Below, one piece after another: positions 36,901-50,345 of a stretch of DNA of 64,000 bases. Origin of the DNA: Filosporella fistucella (lineage: Eukaryota; Ascomycota; Leotiomycetes; Helotiales); NCBI GenBank assembly GCA_030077755.1, contig JAQJZZ010000011.1:1922001-1986000 (forward strand), read 5' to 3'. The notes below the pieces were generated by a model. The model was given only the letters and a program-made list of their open reading frames with translations. It did not search any database and was not told the origin of the DNA. The position numbers and the translations under genes are program-made. Each line of letters opens with the position of its first letter. Position 1 is the first letter of the stretch.

Positions 36901-37592
36901 TGATTGGCTTGGTTCACTTGAAAAGGATGGCAAATCGGAATTCTTGCTAAACATCCGACTTCATGATGCCCATATGGTGCATATTCATCCATGTCATGAT
37001 TTTTATAGCCTGCCATCTAAGGAATACTGCTGCTGCTGTCAGCATGATCCATTCAATAGTCTCGCTCAAGGCACAAAGTGCATCATACGTCCGTCTGAAC
37101 CGCCCGCAGGATTGAAATTTTCTGCCTCGATGGTTCTATACTTCGGGCCATTGTTCTCATTTTCAGAAGAATTTTGATTTTTGTATTATTTCGACATCTG
37201 AGAGACTATGCAATTTGGTTTGTCTCGCCTGCATTGACTTTACTTCCTCGATTCGTCCCTGCCGCACTGCTAGAAATTCCCTCTTCCATTTTCAACACAC
37301 ATGTCATTACTCCTGCCTCTGTGGTATAGTGCAAATTTGAGGCCTCCCCCCAAAATATAACCGTGGTGATTTTCAACAGTCGTCAGATTAACATGATTCG
37401 TAACACATCAGAACACCAGCCCAAAGAGAAACCTGAGAATCGTAACCACAATTTGCCAACCGAATCGTGCCCTCCCAGAACCGAAAACCAGCTCATATCA
37501 AATTGCCACCGTCGGACGTTGGGCCTCCTCTGTGTGGGAAATGCCCGGAGCAAGAATCCAAATTGTGCCCCGCTGACCCAATCTCTAGAGCT
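33991..37592. other. Unresolved 5' exon and gene-poor stretch
   Basis: From 34362 down to 34057 on minus about 100 codons stay open and join in phase through a good intron (about 34018-34072) to the gene ending at 30694. No ATG is in that exon, so it is either a coding exon with a further upstream exon or a 5' UTR. From 34400 to 37592 I find no gene. Frames such as 35818-36207, 36209-36484 and 36743-37177 have no family features. An imperfect inverted repeat of GTACCTAC-like sequence lies at 35893-35938. Confidence 0.4.
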
Positions 37593-38087
37593 TTAATCAA
37601 GACTGACGCCATTCCCACTCCAATTGCCCCCTCTTGCAGGGGGTTGGAACCCACTTTTGGCCATCCGCTGGGTATCTACTCCATCCATTGCTGAAGTAAC
37701 TGCCACTGCGGACGGCTCCGTCACGCTGGGAAATACTTCTGTTGGGAGGTCTTTCACAGCCCATCCACTGTCAAAATCGCTGGCAGCAATAATCTCCATG
37801 AGCATGTAATGGAGAGAGCCATTTTCGAGTTGAGGTACGTATATCTCGGGGGCGATGCGGAAGGATCCTGGTATCACGGCCACATCTGAATCACGCCCAT
37901 CTGCCTTGTATATGTTAGTTCGATTCCTTTTCTTGAGCTCGGAAAATTCTTGAACCAAGGGCTCTGCTGCGCAATAACGTACTAGGCAATGTGCACAAGG
38001 TGCATTGTTCACCCAAACCCAGTGGGGACAATTATATGTTAACCAGTACTTGCAACGGTACTTGTAATAGCCTCCAGAACCACTCAT
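37593..38087 (-). CDS. Small conserved Cys/Trp-rich protein, function unknown
   Basis: Two exons on minus (37983-38087 and 37593-37904) give 138 aa. The N-terminus MSGSGGYYKYRCKYW, followed by NCPHWVWVNNAPCAHC, is a compact aromatic block with four cysteines that could hold a metal ion. After it comes LADGRDSDVAV and a tail with no clear fold. I recall similar short proteins as conserved hypotheticals in filamentous ascomycetes, but cannot name a function. The intron (37905-37982, gtacgt...ctaac...acaag) is 78 nt and in frame without stops. Retention would add 26 residues inside the cysteine block (CAHCL-V...K-ADGRD). The start at 38087 was preferred over an upstream in-frame start near 38201, because the upstream stretch is low-complexity. 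Confidence 0.7.
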   Translation of the reverse strand: MSGSGGYYKYRCKYWLTYNCPHWVWVNNAPCAHCLVRYCAAEPLVQEFSELKKRNRTNIYKADGRDSDVAVIPGSFRIAPEIYVPQLENGSLHYMLMEIIAASDFDSGWAVKDLPTEVFPSVTEPSAVAVTSAMDGVDTQRMAKSGFQPPARGGNWSGNGVSLD

Positions 38088-38587
38088 CGTGAAGGGGGTA
38101 ACTACCCGCTGGTAGTAAAAGCGTTTTTTTTTCCCACGCGGTGAAGGCGCGGGTGAGTAAGAAAGACGGAGAGCTCGAAGAAGATCGAGACTCGAAGGCA
38201 AATTTAAAGCCGAGTCAATTGATAGATAGATAGTAGCTCGTCGAAGGATAGGAAGTCAGAACCTCGAAATCAGGAAAAAGAAAAGTGATCTCAGGCCAGG
38301 ATATATAGGCTTTTCAAGGAACCGTTCGAGCCCCTGCTCGCACATAGCTCCCACATACCTTGCCCACCTACCTTGCCTTGTCTCCCTACCATGCCACAAA
38401 AAGATTGTCTCTACCAGTGGAGTTGGGACCGAGAGTGGTGCGTGTACGGTACAGTACAGTAGGCGTAGGGTGAAATAATGGATCCGCTCTTTTTGTTCCA
38501 CTGTGCTATATGAACCCTGGTGGCGCTACTGTACAGCTGCTGATGCTGGAGCTGCTTTGGTTCTCGAGAGCTGTGTGTTGACACTGG

Positions 38588-38673
38588 TCTCCTCTCCTCT
38601 CCTCTCCTCTCCTCTCCCCTCTCCTCTCCTCTCCCCTCTCCTCTCCTTTCCTCTCGTCTCCTCTCCCTCTCCC
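38588..38673. repeat. TCTCC pentamer microsatellite
   Basis: About 85 bp of TCTCC units with few interruptions (ctcccct, cctttcc, cgtctcc). It is a pure pyrimidine tract on the plus strand, about 500 bp upstream of the small Cys/Trp-rich gene. Such mirror-type polypyrimidine runs can form triplex DNA. Confidence 0.9.
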
Positions 38674-40721
38674 ATAAATGCGTCAATATCGGTGGCCTGA
38701 GAGCTTGAGCTTACCTACCTTAGCAGAGTGCACTGAACTGGAGATGATCCAGCGCGCGGTGATTTCGCTTAGGTGCTGATGGCTCCCGGGAAGGGTGCTA
38801 GGGCTGGTACGAAGTGCTATTGCTGGTGCTGGGCGAGAGTTGGGGTACTTTACTCTGTAGGGAATGTCTGTCTGGCTTGGGGGACCTTGCCCGAATGGAG
38901 GTATCCTGGAATACCCTGGAGCTTGGGTGAGAACGGGAGGACAGGGCTGGCGCAGAAGCATTCAGTACCACTACGTACCAGTAGTATGCACACACTTCTT
39001 ACTTGCCTCGAGCCTACCTACCTTACCCTTTGTCTCTTTTTCTTTTTCCAATGCTTCTCTCTCTCATTTTGCTTTTTCCACTGCACCCTGTCCGCCACCC
39101 GTTGGAATTCTTTTCCATCACAATTCGAGGCAAATACCATCTCATAAACCCCAGGCCGTCGATCGAACCACTCGCCTGCGGCCGCAACTGCCTGTGCTCA
39201 CGGCTCAGCCTGGCTCACCGATGATCGTTTCGTTCCATTGTCAAAATCATTCTCACCTAAGTACGGTAACGTACCCCGGTGCGATAATTTATCCGTCCGT
39301 GGCCTCCTCTCCTCTCAGCAATGGAAACGTCCACAAGTAACCAAAGGTACTTGGCAAGTCCCTCGGTACCCCGGGACAAAAAATTATATTGATCACGGAG
39401 TCGCTCGGAACCTGCTCATTGCGCTGGGATGTAAATGGAAGCTTATCAAGATGCAGGGGACTCCACATGGTTTCCACACATTACTCAACGGCTGATGCGA
39501 TGGCGTTTCTCGAATACTTCGTAACCAGGGCCGTGTGTTCGAACACGACCATCGACTTGCGAAATCCAATATCGGATGATTGATCGGAGGATAATGGCCA
39601 TATGGCATATTGGAACCGTCTGAGCACACGTCGTCTGCTCGTCTTGTGATATGCCGACCGATGGTACGTCTTTGCTGGATGCCGGCTAGGCGAATGAACA
39701 GAGAAGATGTGCATGTGGACACCGCAGAAATCAGTGTGTGAGAAATGCAGGTTCAGGATGCGCCCGCTGCAACGCTACAATGAGGAAAGTTGAGAACCTA
39801 CTTACGAGCGGCCCACGAGCATTCACTTTACGCTCTCCACAGTGAAGCATTGAGTGCGGTGAGAGAGAGCAAGAGGCGATAAGGTGAGCTCAGGACGAGA
39901 GGGAATGACATCAGATCGTCGATGCAGCGCAGAGAGTGTGGAATCTGGAGTGGTCGAAAGTCCAGAGCAATCTAAAAAGCCAATATCAGTCGACAATCAT
40001 TTACCAAGTCGTCCTCTGCTCCGCTCCCGACAAAGCAGCTCCTCCGAGTAGCATCACTAGATTAGACTCGTCTGAAACTCACATTTACACTCGCTTCGTC
40101 TGACCTGAAAAGAACATACTAGAGGGTTTCGGGCTTGGTTGGAGGGTACCTCACTCACTCAAAACGCATTACAGCTTGCAAGGGATAGCACATCCTTCTC
40201 CAGGCTCTCTGGGTCTCAACCCACGCGTGAAGGTGTGAATCAATTTCAGACTGTCCTACCCCCACTCCACAATGCCACATACCTCATCTCATGTCCATCT
40301 CTTCGTATTTCAAGCCTACGGAGAGGCAGCGGGGGTCATACTCCGAGCTTCCCAGCACTCACACATACCATACAGTACCAGTATTGTATCAGATTTTACA
40401 GGCGGATATTGAACAGGAGGTGAAAATCGCTCATTAACCACCGAAGAAACTGTCTTTTGAAGGAAAATGAAATGAGAATCTGTCCGTTTCCGCCGATACG
40501 ACACCCCGCTCACGATTTCGTTTCAATTCGATGAAAAATCAGTAGTGTCGGATTGAGTTTCTGCACCGGTTGATCGGCGATGCCATTTGTTTCCACTGTC
40601 CAAGCCATTTCCGTTTCCATAAGCTAAGATTAGCTACAGAATCAAGCTGGAGTGCGGGCAGCCAGCCAGCCGTGGCCGTGATGTGCTACTGTACTGTACT
40701 AGAGTATGCCCTGGTGGGTTG

Positions 40722-40741
40722 GCAAGTGCAAGTGCAAGTGT
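40722..40741. repeat. AAGTGC hexamer repeat, about three copies
   Basis: GCAAGT repeated three times in non-coding sequence. Very short. Confidence 0.7.
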
Positions 40742-42313
40742 GAGAGGAGCTTCCCGCTCGGGCCGGTCTCTGACTCTTGCCCTTGTCTCGCGTTCGGCTT
40801 GGTGCAGTTTACCGCTGTCAGCCTGGTGTCCATTTCTTATTTAGTGGCCGTTGAAGCGGGATGGCCCGGCTCTAATGACGAACCCAGGCATGTCAGTGAG
40901 AAGTTATATTTGCTTCTGCTGGACGTCCACTCCTCAAATCCCTTCCCACAAACCCAATGAAGTGGTTCAAAGATTCACTCCTCCAGCGTGATTATCGAAC
41001 ACACATTGATCATGGGGCATTGTCACCTGCAAAGTCTATGATGAACGGCATCAACTGGGAGGCAATGGCCTGGTCGTTGAATGAATCTGTCCGAGATCTT
41101 GAAATCGCCTGTTCAAGCGTCTGACATGTGCAGATTGTTGGGAGCCTCAAATCAGAGGTGAGCCAGAAGGATTCTTCTGATCGGATACAACACGACCGAC
41201 GATGCCGCTGTACACGACATATCCCCGAATGCAAACCTCTTATATATCTTCACCATTCTCACGTTGCACAATAGTCAATCTTCAAAGAAAAGGGAGATTT
41301 ATTGTGCCACCAAAGCTGTGGAGAAAGGTTTCAGTATGCTGTGTATACGATGGCTTACATCCAAATACCACCCTCCATCCCATCTGCATGCTTGTTAGAC
41401 AGGGAAATTTCGATTCGCGAACGTTCTCATGCGATATGGTAGCAACCATTTCCTAGGTTGACCACGCCCACTGCTCTAGAGAACAACAAAGTTATTTTTC
41501 ATTGTCAACAAATTTGAGGACTGTTGGATGACCAGCCGACAGCGCACGTTGGTAGTGCGATCATTTCACAAAAGCGGTTTACCGGTCGTGTGCTCAATCA
41601 GAGTAGCACTCGTTATGGGCCATTTTGAGAACCAACCCTGCCAACGTAAGGATGAAAATAGGCTATGATACTGCTCTCACCTCTCTGATTCAAACTGAGT
41701 GCTGCCTGCGGCCGAATGGAGATGGGAAAGACGATATATCATATTTTGTTTCCCTTCCAAAAATTTCAACTTCCTCTTTGTCATCCAGTACCAGGCTACC
41801 CCACCTTAGTCGTTGTCAACTGCCATCCAACAACGGCCATCCAATGACTAGGAAGCCGTTGTTCTCATGTCCCGGCACAGCCAAGTCGTGGGAAGTGCAC
41901 AACATCCCTTTCTCCACCCTTCGGGTTACTCCCCATTCGATACTAGGGACTCCTTCGGGGCAGCAGGACAGAATTTGGTGGGAGGATCTGCTTAAAATCA
42001 ATACGTTATGGACATTGTCACCCAACGAACCTGCACAGTAAAGATTACCAAATCACAGTATTTGGATGTTGTTTCCCATTTCATGTAGATGGATTCTCTA
42101 AAATCCGTCATAGAGCCAATAGGCTCGAGAGACCAACGAAATTATCAAAGGCTAGCTGGTGCAGCCAACTCCATTTTGATGGTCTGAACCACGTTTTGTG
42201 CGCCGTCTACCACCGGAAACACCAGAACGATCCCTGTATCTGCTCAAAGATATCTCGCAGTTTCAGCCAGCAAAATCGACATAATGCGCATCACTGACGG
42301 GCAAGCCAACACC

Positions 42314-44710
<2,397 letters not shown>

Positions 44711-44929
44711 GGGATCGTCGTGGAGGAGAATTGTTGATTTGTTACTTCAGCTTTGCGCGAACGAGGCTTAAATTTCCACCTTCAAAAAAAAAAGTGATTC
44801 TCCAAGGTGGCGACGCGATGCGCACGTGATTCGATATCTTATCGCAATTCGCATCATTAGAACCTACTGTAAGGTCAACATTCTACCCACCTCTTGAAGT
44901 CGGTCATTCAATCTTTACCATCAAGGAAA
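44711..44929. promoter_or_regulatory. Bidirectional promoter PRP43 / TAF10
   Basis: Only 219 bp separate the two outward-facing start codons. An A10 run (aaaaaaaaaa) at about 44785 may be a nucleosome-excluding poly(dA:dT) tract. No specific site is called. Confidence 0.5.
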
Positions 44930-45556
44930 ATGGCAAACGTAGAGTCTCCAGATCCAGCAAAAGACCTTGTACCTGTCAATCCTCCCGAAGAGGAGGTTGA
45001 TCCACTTGCGCCTGGCCCGGAGCCCAAATTGCCAACGCGCAAAGATGCGTCTCTCAAAGAGTTTCTCTCCAAGATGGATGACTATGCGCCAATAGTGAGG
45101 ATTTCACTTCGCAATACTATGAGCTTCGCTAAACACATGTAGATTCCAGATGCAGTCACCAACTACTACCTGACAAAAGCTGGACTTCCTCCGCCACCTC
45201 AAACCGACCCGCGATTAGCTCGGCTTTTGGCTCTTGCAACTCAAAAATTCATCGCTGATATCGCTGCAGATGCATACCAATACTCGCGGATTAGATCTTC
45301 CAACTCCTCCAATGCAAATAATCCTATGGGAAACTTAGGAGCTGCTGCTGGCTTTCCAGTTCCAGGCCAGCCTACAGCAGCACCTGGTAGTAAGGAACAG
45401 GCAGGCCGAGGCGGACCCCTTGGTATTCAACGACCAGGATATGGTGGTGGAGGACAAGGTGGCAGTCAAAATAGGACTGTGCTTACTATGGAAGACTTGG
45501 GAATGGCTGTTGGGGAATATGGCGTCAATGTGAAGAGAGGCGAATTCTACCGGTAG
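44930..45556 (+). CDS. TAF10: TAF10, TFIID and SAGA subunit
   Basis: Two exons (44930-45094, 45143-45556) give 192 aa. The histone fold starts at [29 protein letters not shown] (shown across the intron), with helix 2 in [28 protein letters not shown] Gly/Pro/Ala-rich loop of about 60 residues follows, then the conserved C-terminal helix [28 protein letters not shown]10 is shared by TFIID and SAGA and pairs with TAF8 or Spt7-type partners. The start ATG at 44930 (aaggaaaATGGC) is the first ATG in frame. From 45557 to 45984 there is 3' sequence shared with the convergent gene RSM19, with no further gene. Confidence 0.95.
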
Positions 45557-45984
45557 TTGGGTGTAAAATAGAAGGACAAAAGGCATGATTAGGATGACGG
45601 CGTTTCTGAGGGAGGGCGTTTTGGTGGGAGGAAAGGACGATGGCATTGTGGAAAAAGAACCTATCAATTTTCGAATCGGAATTGAGGAAATAGGAGAATA
45701 TGCAAAACACTTACTCGTGCAGCGAATCTTTAACTCTGGAGCGTACTGTTACAACGGGTATCTCCTATTATAATCTAATACAGGATCTCGTCAACCAGCC
45801 ATCAGCGGGTTCCAAAGCATATCCCAAATGTATACAGTGGTACCGGAGTAACCTTGCCTAGTTGGAACGTATCTCTGCTAGTTTCTCATTGCGAAGCAAG
45901 AAGACTGCAGTACAGATATCCCATAAGGCGCAACCAAGATTTCCGTACAATGCTTGCTCCTTAACGCCACCCATTGGCAACCTT

Positions 45985-46416
45985 CTATTTGTTCTTACTT
46001 TGCTTGTAGGTGAAGCGCTTCCTTGTGCTGAACTAGTGTCAGCATAGCTTCCATCTTCTGTCTGGATCCTAGAGCGCCTTACGCTGAAAATTCTCCAAGT
46101 TTATGTCCCACCATGTCTTCTGTAATGACTACGTCGTTGTAGATCTTGCCATTGTGCACTTGAAATGTCAAGCCGACAAAATTAGGTAAAATCGTTGCAG
46201 ATCGTGCTTGAGTCTTGATAGGAGGGACCTTTTGTCCAGGAACCACTCTTTGGATGGGGAGACTTGGGATAGTCAGACAATAATTGATAGAGAGGTAGGA
46301 GTTCTTACGGAACAATGTTCGGTCCTGTCAAGAATTAGCACAATCATCAAAGTCAGTAGATAGAGGAACTTACCCTTCCAGACCGAGCGTGTTAGAAGGA
46401 CCCGTGTGGCAATCAT
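45985..46416 (-). CDS. RSM19: Mitochondrial small-subunit ribosomal protein uS19m
   Basis: Four exons on minus (46374-46416, 46309-46324, 46083-46262, 45985-46027) give 93 aa. Exon 2 is only 16 nt. The product has the uS19 fold: SVWKGPNIVPLPIQR at the start, then [51 protein letters not shown] (quoted in parts: [33 protein letters not shown]). A reading that stops at 46079 would lose the essential TRKRF end. The GC/gtaagg donor at 46082 and gttcag acceptor at 46028 restore it, and the tail is TYKQSKNK. It belongs to the head of the mitochondrial 37S subunit. It is head to head with MRE11. Confidence 0.92.
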
Positions 46417-46707
46417 CCTGATGTTGCTGCAAAATTTCGAACTCGAGGTTCTTCATCATATGTCGCTCCGGTTTGAATTTGGCGGAAGATACTCGGCAAA
46501 ATCAGAACGCGCTTAATTTCGTCGCGTCCCCCACTGACTGCATATATCGAGGCAACAACCTGCAAAGTGTACCTTGCAACCCATCCTCCTTAAAACTTAT
46601 TAAACGGGTACACGTTTAATCTTGAGATTCAAGTACCCCAAATCTCATCACCCAGGAGTCAACTAAGAAGTCTATGACCTGGGTGAGGTGATTAATCCAA
46701 ATTCAAC
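46417..46707. promoter_or_regulatory. Bidirectional promoter RSM19 / MRE11
   Basis: The 291-bp region holds CGCG-containing sites (gaacgcgct at about 46506 and gtcgcgtcc near 46521) that resemble MBF/E2F-type elements. It also holds a perfect inverted repeat, listed separately. Roles are inferred. Confidence 0.45.
46599..46620. repeat. Perfect inverted repeat ATTAAACG-n6-CGTTTAAT
   Basis: Two 8-bp arms, perfectly complementary, flank GGTACA. It sits about 90 bp upstream of the MRE11 start. It could be a dimeric protein-binding site or chance. Confidence 0.6.
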
Positions 46708-48961
46708 ATGCCGTCACGCAGTGGTATGTTCCCTTTTCCTTATGATAACTGGCTGCTAATATCAAATAGATGCGGATACGATCCGTATTCTCGTAGCAAC
46801 TGATAGCCATGTGGGTTACGCTGAACGAGATCCCATACGCAAGAACGATAGCTGGCAAGCCTTCGACGAGATCATGCAGCTGGGAAAGGAGCAGGATGTA
46901 AGGATGTTGGTCATAACGTTGAAAACTGGACTAATTAATCTAGGTTGATATGGTCTTACTTGCTGGCGATCTCTTTCACGATAACAAACCATCTCGACAA
47001 GCACTGTACCAAGTAATGCGATCTCTTCGGAAGCATTGTCTAGGAGACAAGCCCGTCGAATTGGAGTTGCTTTGCGACGCCAGTGATATATTTGATGGTG
47101 CTTTCAACCACGTCAATTACGAAGATCCCGATATCAACGTCGCGATTCCGGTATTTTCAATTCATGGCAACCATGACGAACCGGCTGGAGAAGGTCGATT
47201 GTGCTCCTTAGACCTACTTCAAGTCTCCGGACTACTCAATTATTTTGGACGCACCCCAGAGTCTGATAAGATTGATATAAAGCCTGTGCTTTTGCAAAAA
47301 GGCAAGACGAAACTAGCGCTCTATGGGATGAGCAATGTCAGAGATGAACGGCTCTTCCGAACTTGGAATGCTGGCGGGGTAACCTTCCATACCCCAAATC
47401 TTCAGCCAAAGGACTGGTTCAGCATAATGGCAGTTCACCAAAATCACCATGCACACAGCGAGACAGGTTACCTTCCAGAAAACGCACTGCCAGACTTTTT
47501 AGACCTCGTGGTGTGGGGTCACGAGCATGAATGTTTGATCGACCCGCGAATGAACCCGGAAAGAATGTTCCATGTAATGCAGCCCGGTTCATCGGTAGCA
47601 ACGTCCCTCGTCCCAGGAGAAGCTGTCGCAAAACATGTCGCGATTTTGAACATCACTGGAAAAAGTATGACAGTGGAGAAGCACAGGATCAAGTCGGTTC
47701 GGCCCTTTATCACAAAGGAGCTGGTTCTAGCTACAGATTCTAGGTTTAAGAGTCTGGCGCATGACAAAAATAATGGGAGCAAGGTGACGGCAAGGCTGGA
47801 AACGGTGGTCAGAGACCTCATCGAGGAGGCAAAGCAAGAATGGCTTGCCATACAGGACCCAGATGAGCAATTCGACCAAGAAGATATTCCATTGCCCCTC
47901 ATCCGGCTGAGAGTCGAGTATTCAGCGCCTGACGGCGGCAAATTTGATGTTGAAAATCCGCAAAGATTTTCAAATCGTTTCACTGGGGCTGTGGCAAATG
48001 TTACCGATGTCGTCCAGTTCTATAGGAAAAAGGCAGCGACCACTAGTAAGTGTTTCGAGTCCTTACTTATCTCGTAATGTACTAATGGTGAATAGAGCGA
48101 GACAAATCTGCACAAAACTTGCCAGATGCCGATATTATGGATGCCCTCAACAACGAGAGTATCAAGGTGGAGAAATTTGCTATTGAATTTTTATCAGCCC
48201 AATCCTTGAAAATTCTTCCTCGGGCTCCCTTCAGAGATGCAGTGGTACAATTCGTCAAGAATGACGACAAACACTCTGTAGAGACTTTCATTAGCGACAA
48301 TCTGTCAACTCAAATAAAGACGATGCTCACGATGGACGAGGCTGACGAAGATGATCTTGACGACGCAATGGAGCAGATTCGCACTCGTCAGGAACAGATG
48401 TGGGAAGCTGGTGAGCTGAAGCGAGTGAAGAAGACTGGGAAATTGAAGCCTAAGCCGGAATCTTGGGATTCTGAGATCGATGGTGATTGGGCTGAACAAC
48501 CGGGTGCGTTTGAGTTCAGTGGCGAAGAAGATAATGGCGACGAGGCACCGGTTACGAAACGAGGAAGGGCATCAGCGGTTGGAAACAACAGTGACGATGA
48601 TGATGCTTCAGTAATTTCGGGCATCTCGACCAGGAAAACGACGACGAAGAAAGCTCCTGCGAAGAAGGTACCTGCAAAACCCAAAGCACCAGCAAAGCCA
48701 AAAGCTCCTGCGAGGGCACCTACAAAAGGAAGGAAGAAGGTCATTGTCCCAAGTGATGATGAGGATGACGATGTTGTGATGGTCGACAAACCTGCACCAG
48801 CCAAAACTCAACCGAAGCGAGCTGCGGCGACGAAGGGAAGACAGACTCAATTGAATTTCACGCAATCCCAAGCCAAGACTCAAACTGCGATAGAACTCAG
48901 CGATGACGAAATTTCTGATGAAGATGCCTTTGAACCTATGCCTACGTCCAGGAGAAGATAA
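46708..48961 (+). CDS. MRE11: Double-strand break repair nuclease Mre11
   Basis: Four exons (46708-46723, 46770-46897, 46944-48045, 48096-48961) give 703 aa. The metallophosphoesterase core has RILVATDSHVGY (metal Asp and His), LLAGDLFHDNKPS, IHGNHDEP with the catalytic His, the histidine pair in MAVHQNHHAH, and VWGHEHEC. The capping and DNA-binding region follows, then an acidic segment (DEADEDDLDDAMEQIR) and a basic tail with AKPKAP-type repeats and a final acidic stretch. Mre11 with Rad50 and Nbs1/Xrs2 detects and trims DNA ends and activates the checkpoint. The first exon encodes five residues plus one base. The start is fixed because the second exon continues directly into the phosphoesterase strand. 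Confidence 0.97.
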
Positions 48962-49429
48962 CCGACAGGTTCATACAGGAATTTCCTCGCTGGCAATGGT
49001 AGACGTGGTACGTAGGTAGGCAACGAAAACTTTCAGTTAGCGGGCGTTCGGTGGTTAGCATTGGTTTCTGGGTGGGGAAAACATTTTACGTCCGGGAACG
49101 ACATTAATGGCAGTATACCAGACTTTTGCTTCTAGCTATCGCGGTCCCAAAGCCAGCACGAAATAGCAAGGCACAAGAATATTTTACGGAACCTTTGATC
49201 TTAGTGGACTCTTCGGATTGATAATCAACCACGTGATTATATATATCATGGGTGGGCTCCTCTCACGCCCTTCTTTTGACGCATATTCTGATTCACCTTT
49301 TGGATTTTACTTCTTGCCCGTGCAGCTCTTCTTGAATTATCCATAGCGTATGCACCACCTTAAAATCCTTTATCCCAGCACTTTCTCTATCCATCACTGT
49401 TTCTCGCTCTATCAACAGTCCAATCTATC
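48962..49429. promoter_or_regulatory. Intergenic, promoter of the hydrolase gene
   Basis: No gene. A TATA-like run (attatatatatcatg) lies near 49235, and a C/T-rich leader precedes the start at 49430. Confidence 0.45.
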
Positions 49430-50071
49430 ATGGAGACTAGAACCGCGAGCCTGAAAAGTGTCCTCCTCTTAATCGACATCCAAGAGGCCTTCACAGAATC
49501 ATCTTATTGGGGTCCGTCGCGCAGTAATCCGGGCTTCGAAAAGAATGTTTCGGCTGTCATAAAGACATACAGATCCCTTGCTGCCGCAGATCCAGCACAG
49601 CATAAAATTATACACGTAGCTCACGCTTCGAAGAATCCCGTTTCGCCATTATTTCCCAGCAAGTCTGGATTTGCCTTTCAGCCTTTTGCCGCTCCATCAG
49701 GCGGAGAATTGGTCATCCGCAAAACTGTCAATTCAGCTTTCATTGGCACCGATTTAGAGGGAGTTATTCGTTCACATTTTTCTGGCGGCCCTGGTTTCCT
49801 CTTTCTTGCAGGTCTTACCACAGATCATTGTGTAAGCACGACTACGAGAATGGCTGGAAACTTAGAAGTCTGTGACGGGAAAGATGGCAAGAAAGGAGAA
49901 GTGCTTCTTATCGAAGATGCGACTGCTGCGTGGAAGAAGGGCGAAGGGCAAGAGTGGTTCGATGCTGAAATTGTGCACAAGGTCCATACTGAGAGCTTGG
50001 AGGAATTTGCCACCATCTGCAAGACTTCAGAGACCTTGGACAAGTGGAATTCTTGGCTGGTTTCCGAATGA
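49430..50071 (+). CDS. Isochorismatase-like cysteine hydrolase
   Basis: A single exon of 213 aa, unusual here because nearly all neighbours have introns. The fold is the isochorismatase / nicotinamidase superfamily. The likely catalytic triad is Asp16 (LLLIDIQEAF), Lys98 (VIRKTVNSAF) and Cys134 (AGLTTDHCVSTTTRM). The cis-peptide region before the cysteine (LAGLTTDHC) is intact, so it should be active. No extra aryl-carrier domain and no signal peptide are seen, so it is probably cytosolic. The substrate cannot be told: fungal members cleave amides, ureas or isochorismate, and some are secreted effectors against salicylate synthesis. It ends 274 bp before a transposon relic. Confidence 0.85.
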   Translation: METRTASLKSVLLLIDIQEAFTESSYWGPSRSNPGFEKNVSAVIKTYRSLAAADPAQHKIIHVAHASKNPVSPLFPSKSGFAFQPFAAPSGGELVIRKTVNSAFIGTDLEGVIRSHFSGGPGFLFLAGLTTDHCVSTTTRMAGNLEVCDGKDGKKGEVLLIEDATAAWKKGEGQEWFDAEIVHKVHTESLEEFATICKTSETLDKWNSWLVSE

Positions 50072-50345
50072 TAAAAATATTTGAGATTCAAATCAGCTCG
50101 CAAATCTTATGGTCACGAGTCAAGTAGAAACAACCGGGAGTTATTCGACGTCCTGTTCAAGCGGAGAGCCAGCCAGTGATAGTGATTAGTAAGTGATCAG
50201 TTTACAACGTACAGAGCCAATTACTTGTAAATTACCACGGTTTAATAGGGGCAAAGCAAGCCATCGAGTCCTAATATGGAACCACTCCAGCCAACCAGAT
50301 GTTTAAGAAGTCAGGTGCTACGGTGGCATGTTGGACAATTTAAGT

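Larger units (their letters stand above)
38088..42313. other. 4.2-kb gene-poor region with simple repeats
   Basis: No gene is supported. Many TACCTACC and GTACC motifs recur (for example near 38355, 38712, 39012, 39350). Frames up to 158 codons (38864-39340, 41625-42041 plus) lack domains and splice partners. The left part is upstream of the small Cys/Trp-rich gene and may be a long promoter or host a non-coding transcript. The right part is 3' of PRP43. Confidence 0.4.

Noticed and set aside
38864..39340. 158-codon open frame in the gene-poor region
   Set aside because: Cys/Phe/Leu/Ser-rich translation of CT-rich DNA; three overlapping frames are equally open, which points to composition and not coding.
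41625..42041. 138-codon open frame 3' of PRP43
   Set aside because: No recognisable motif and no splice or promoter support; possible but not supportable.
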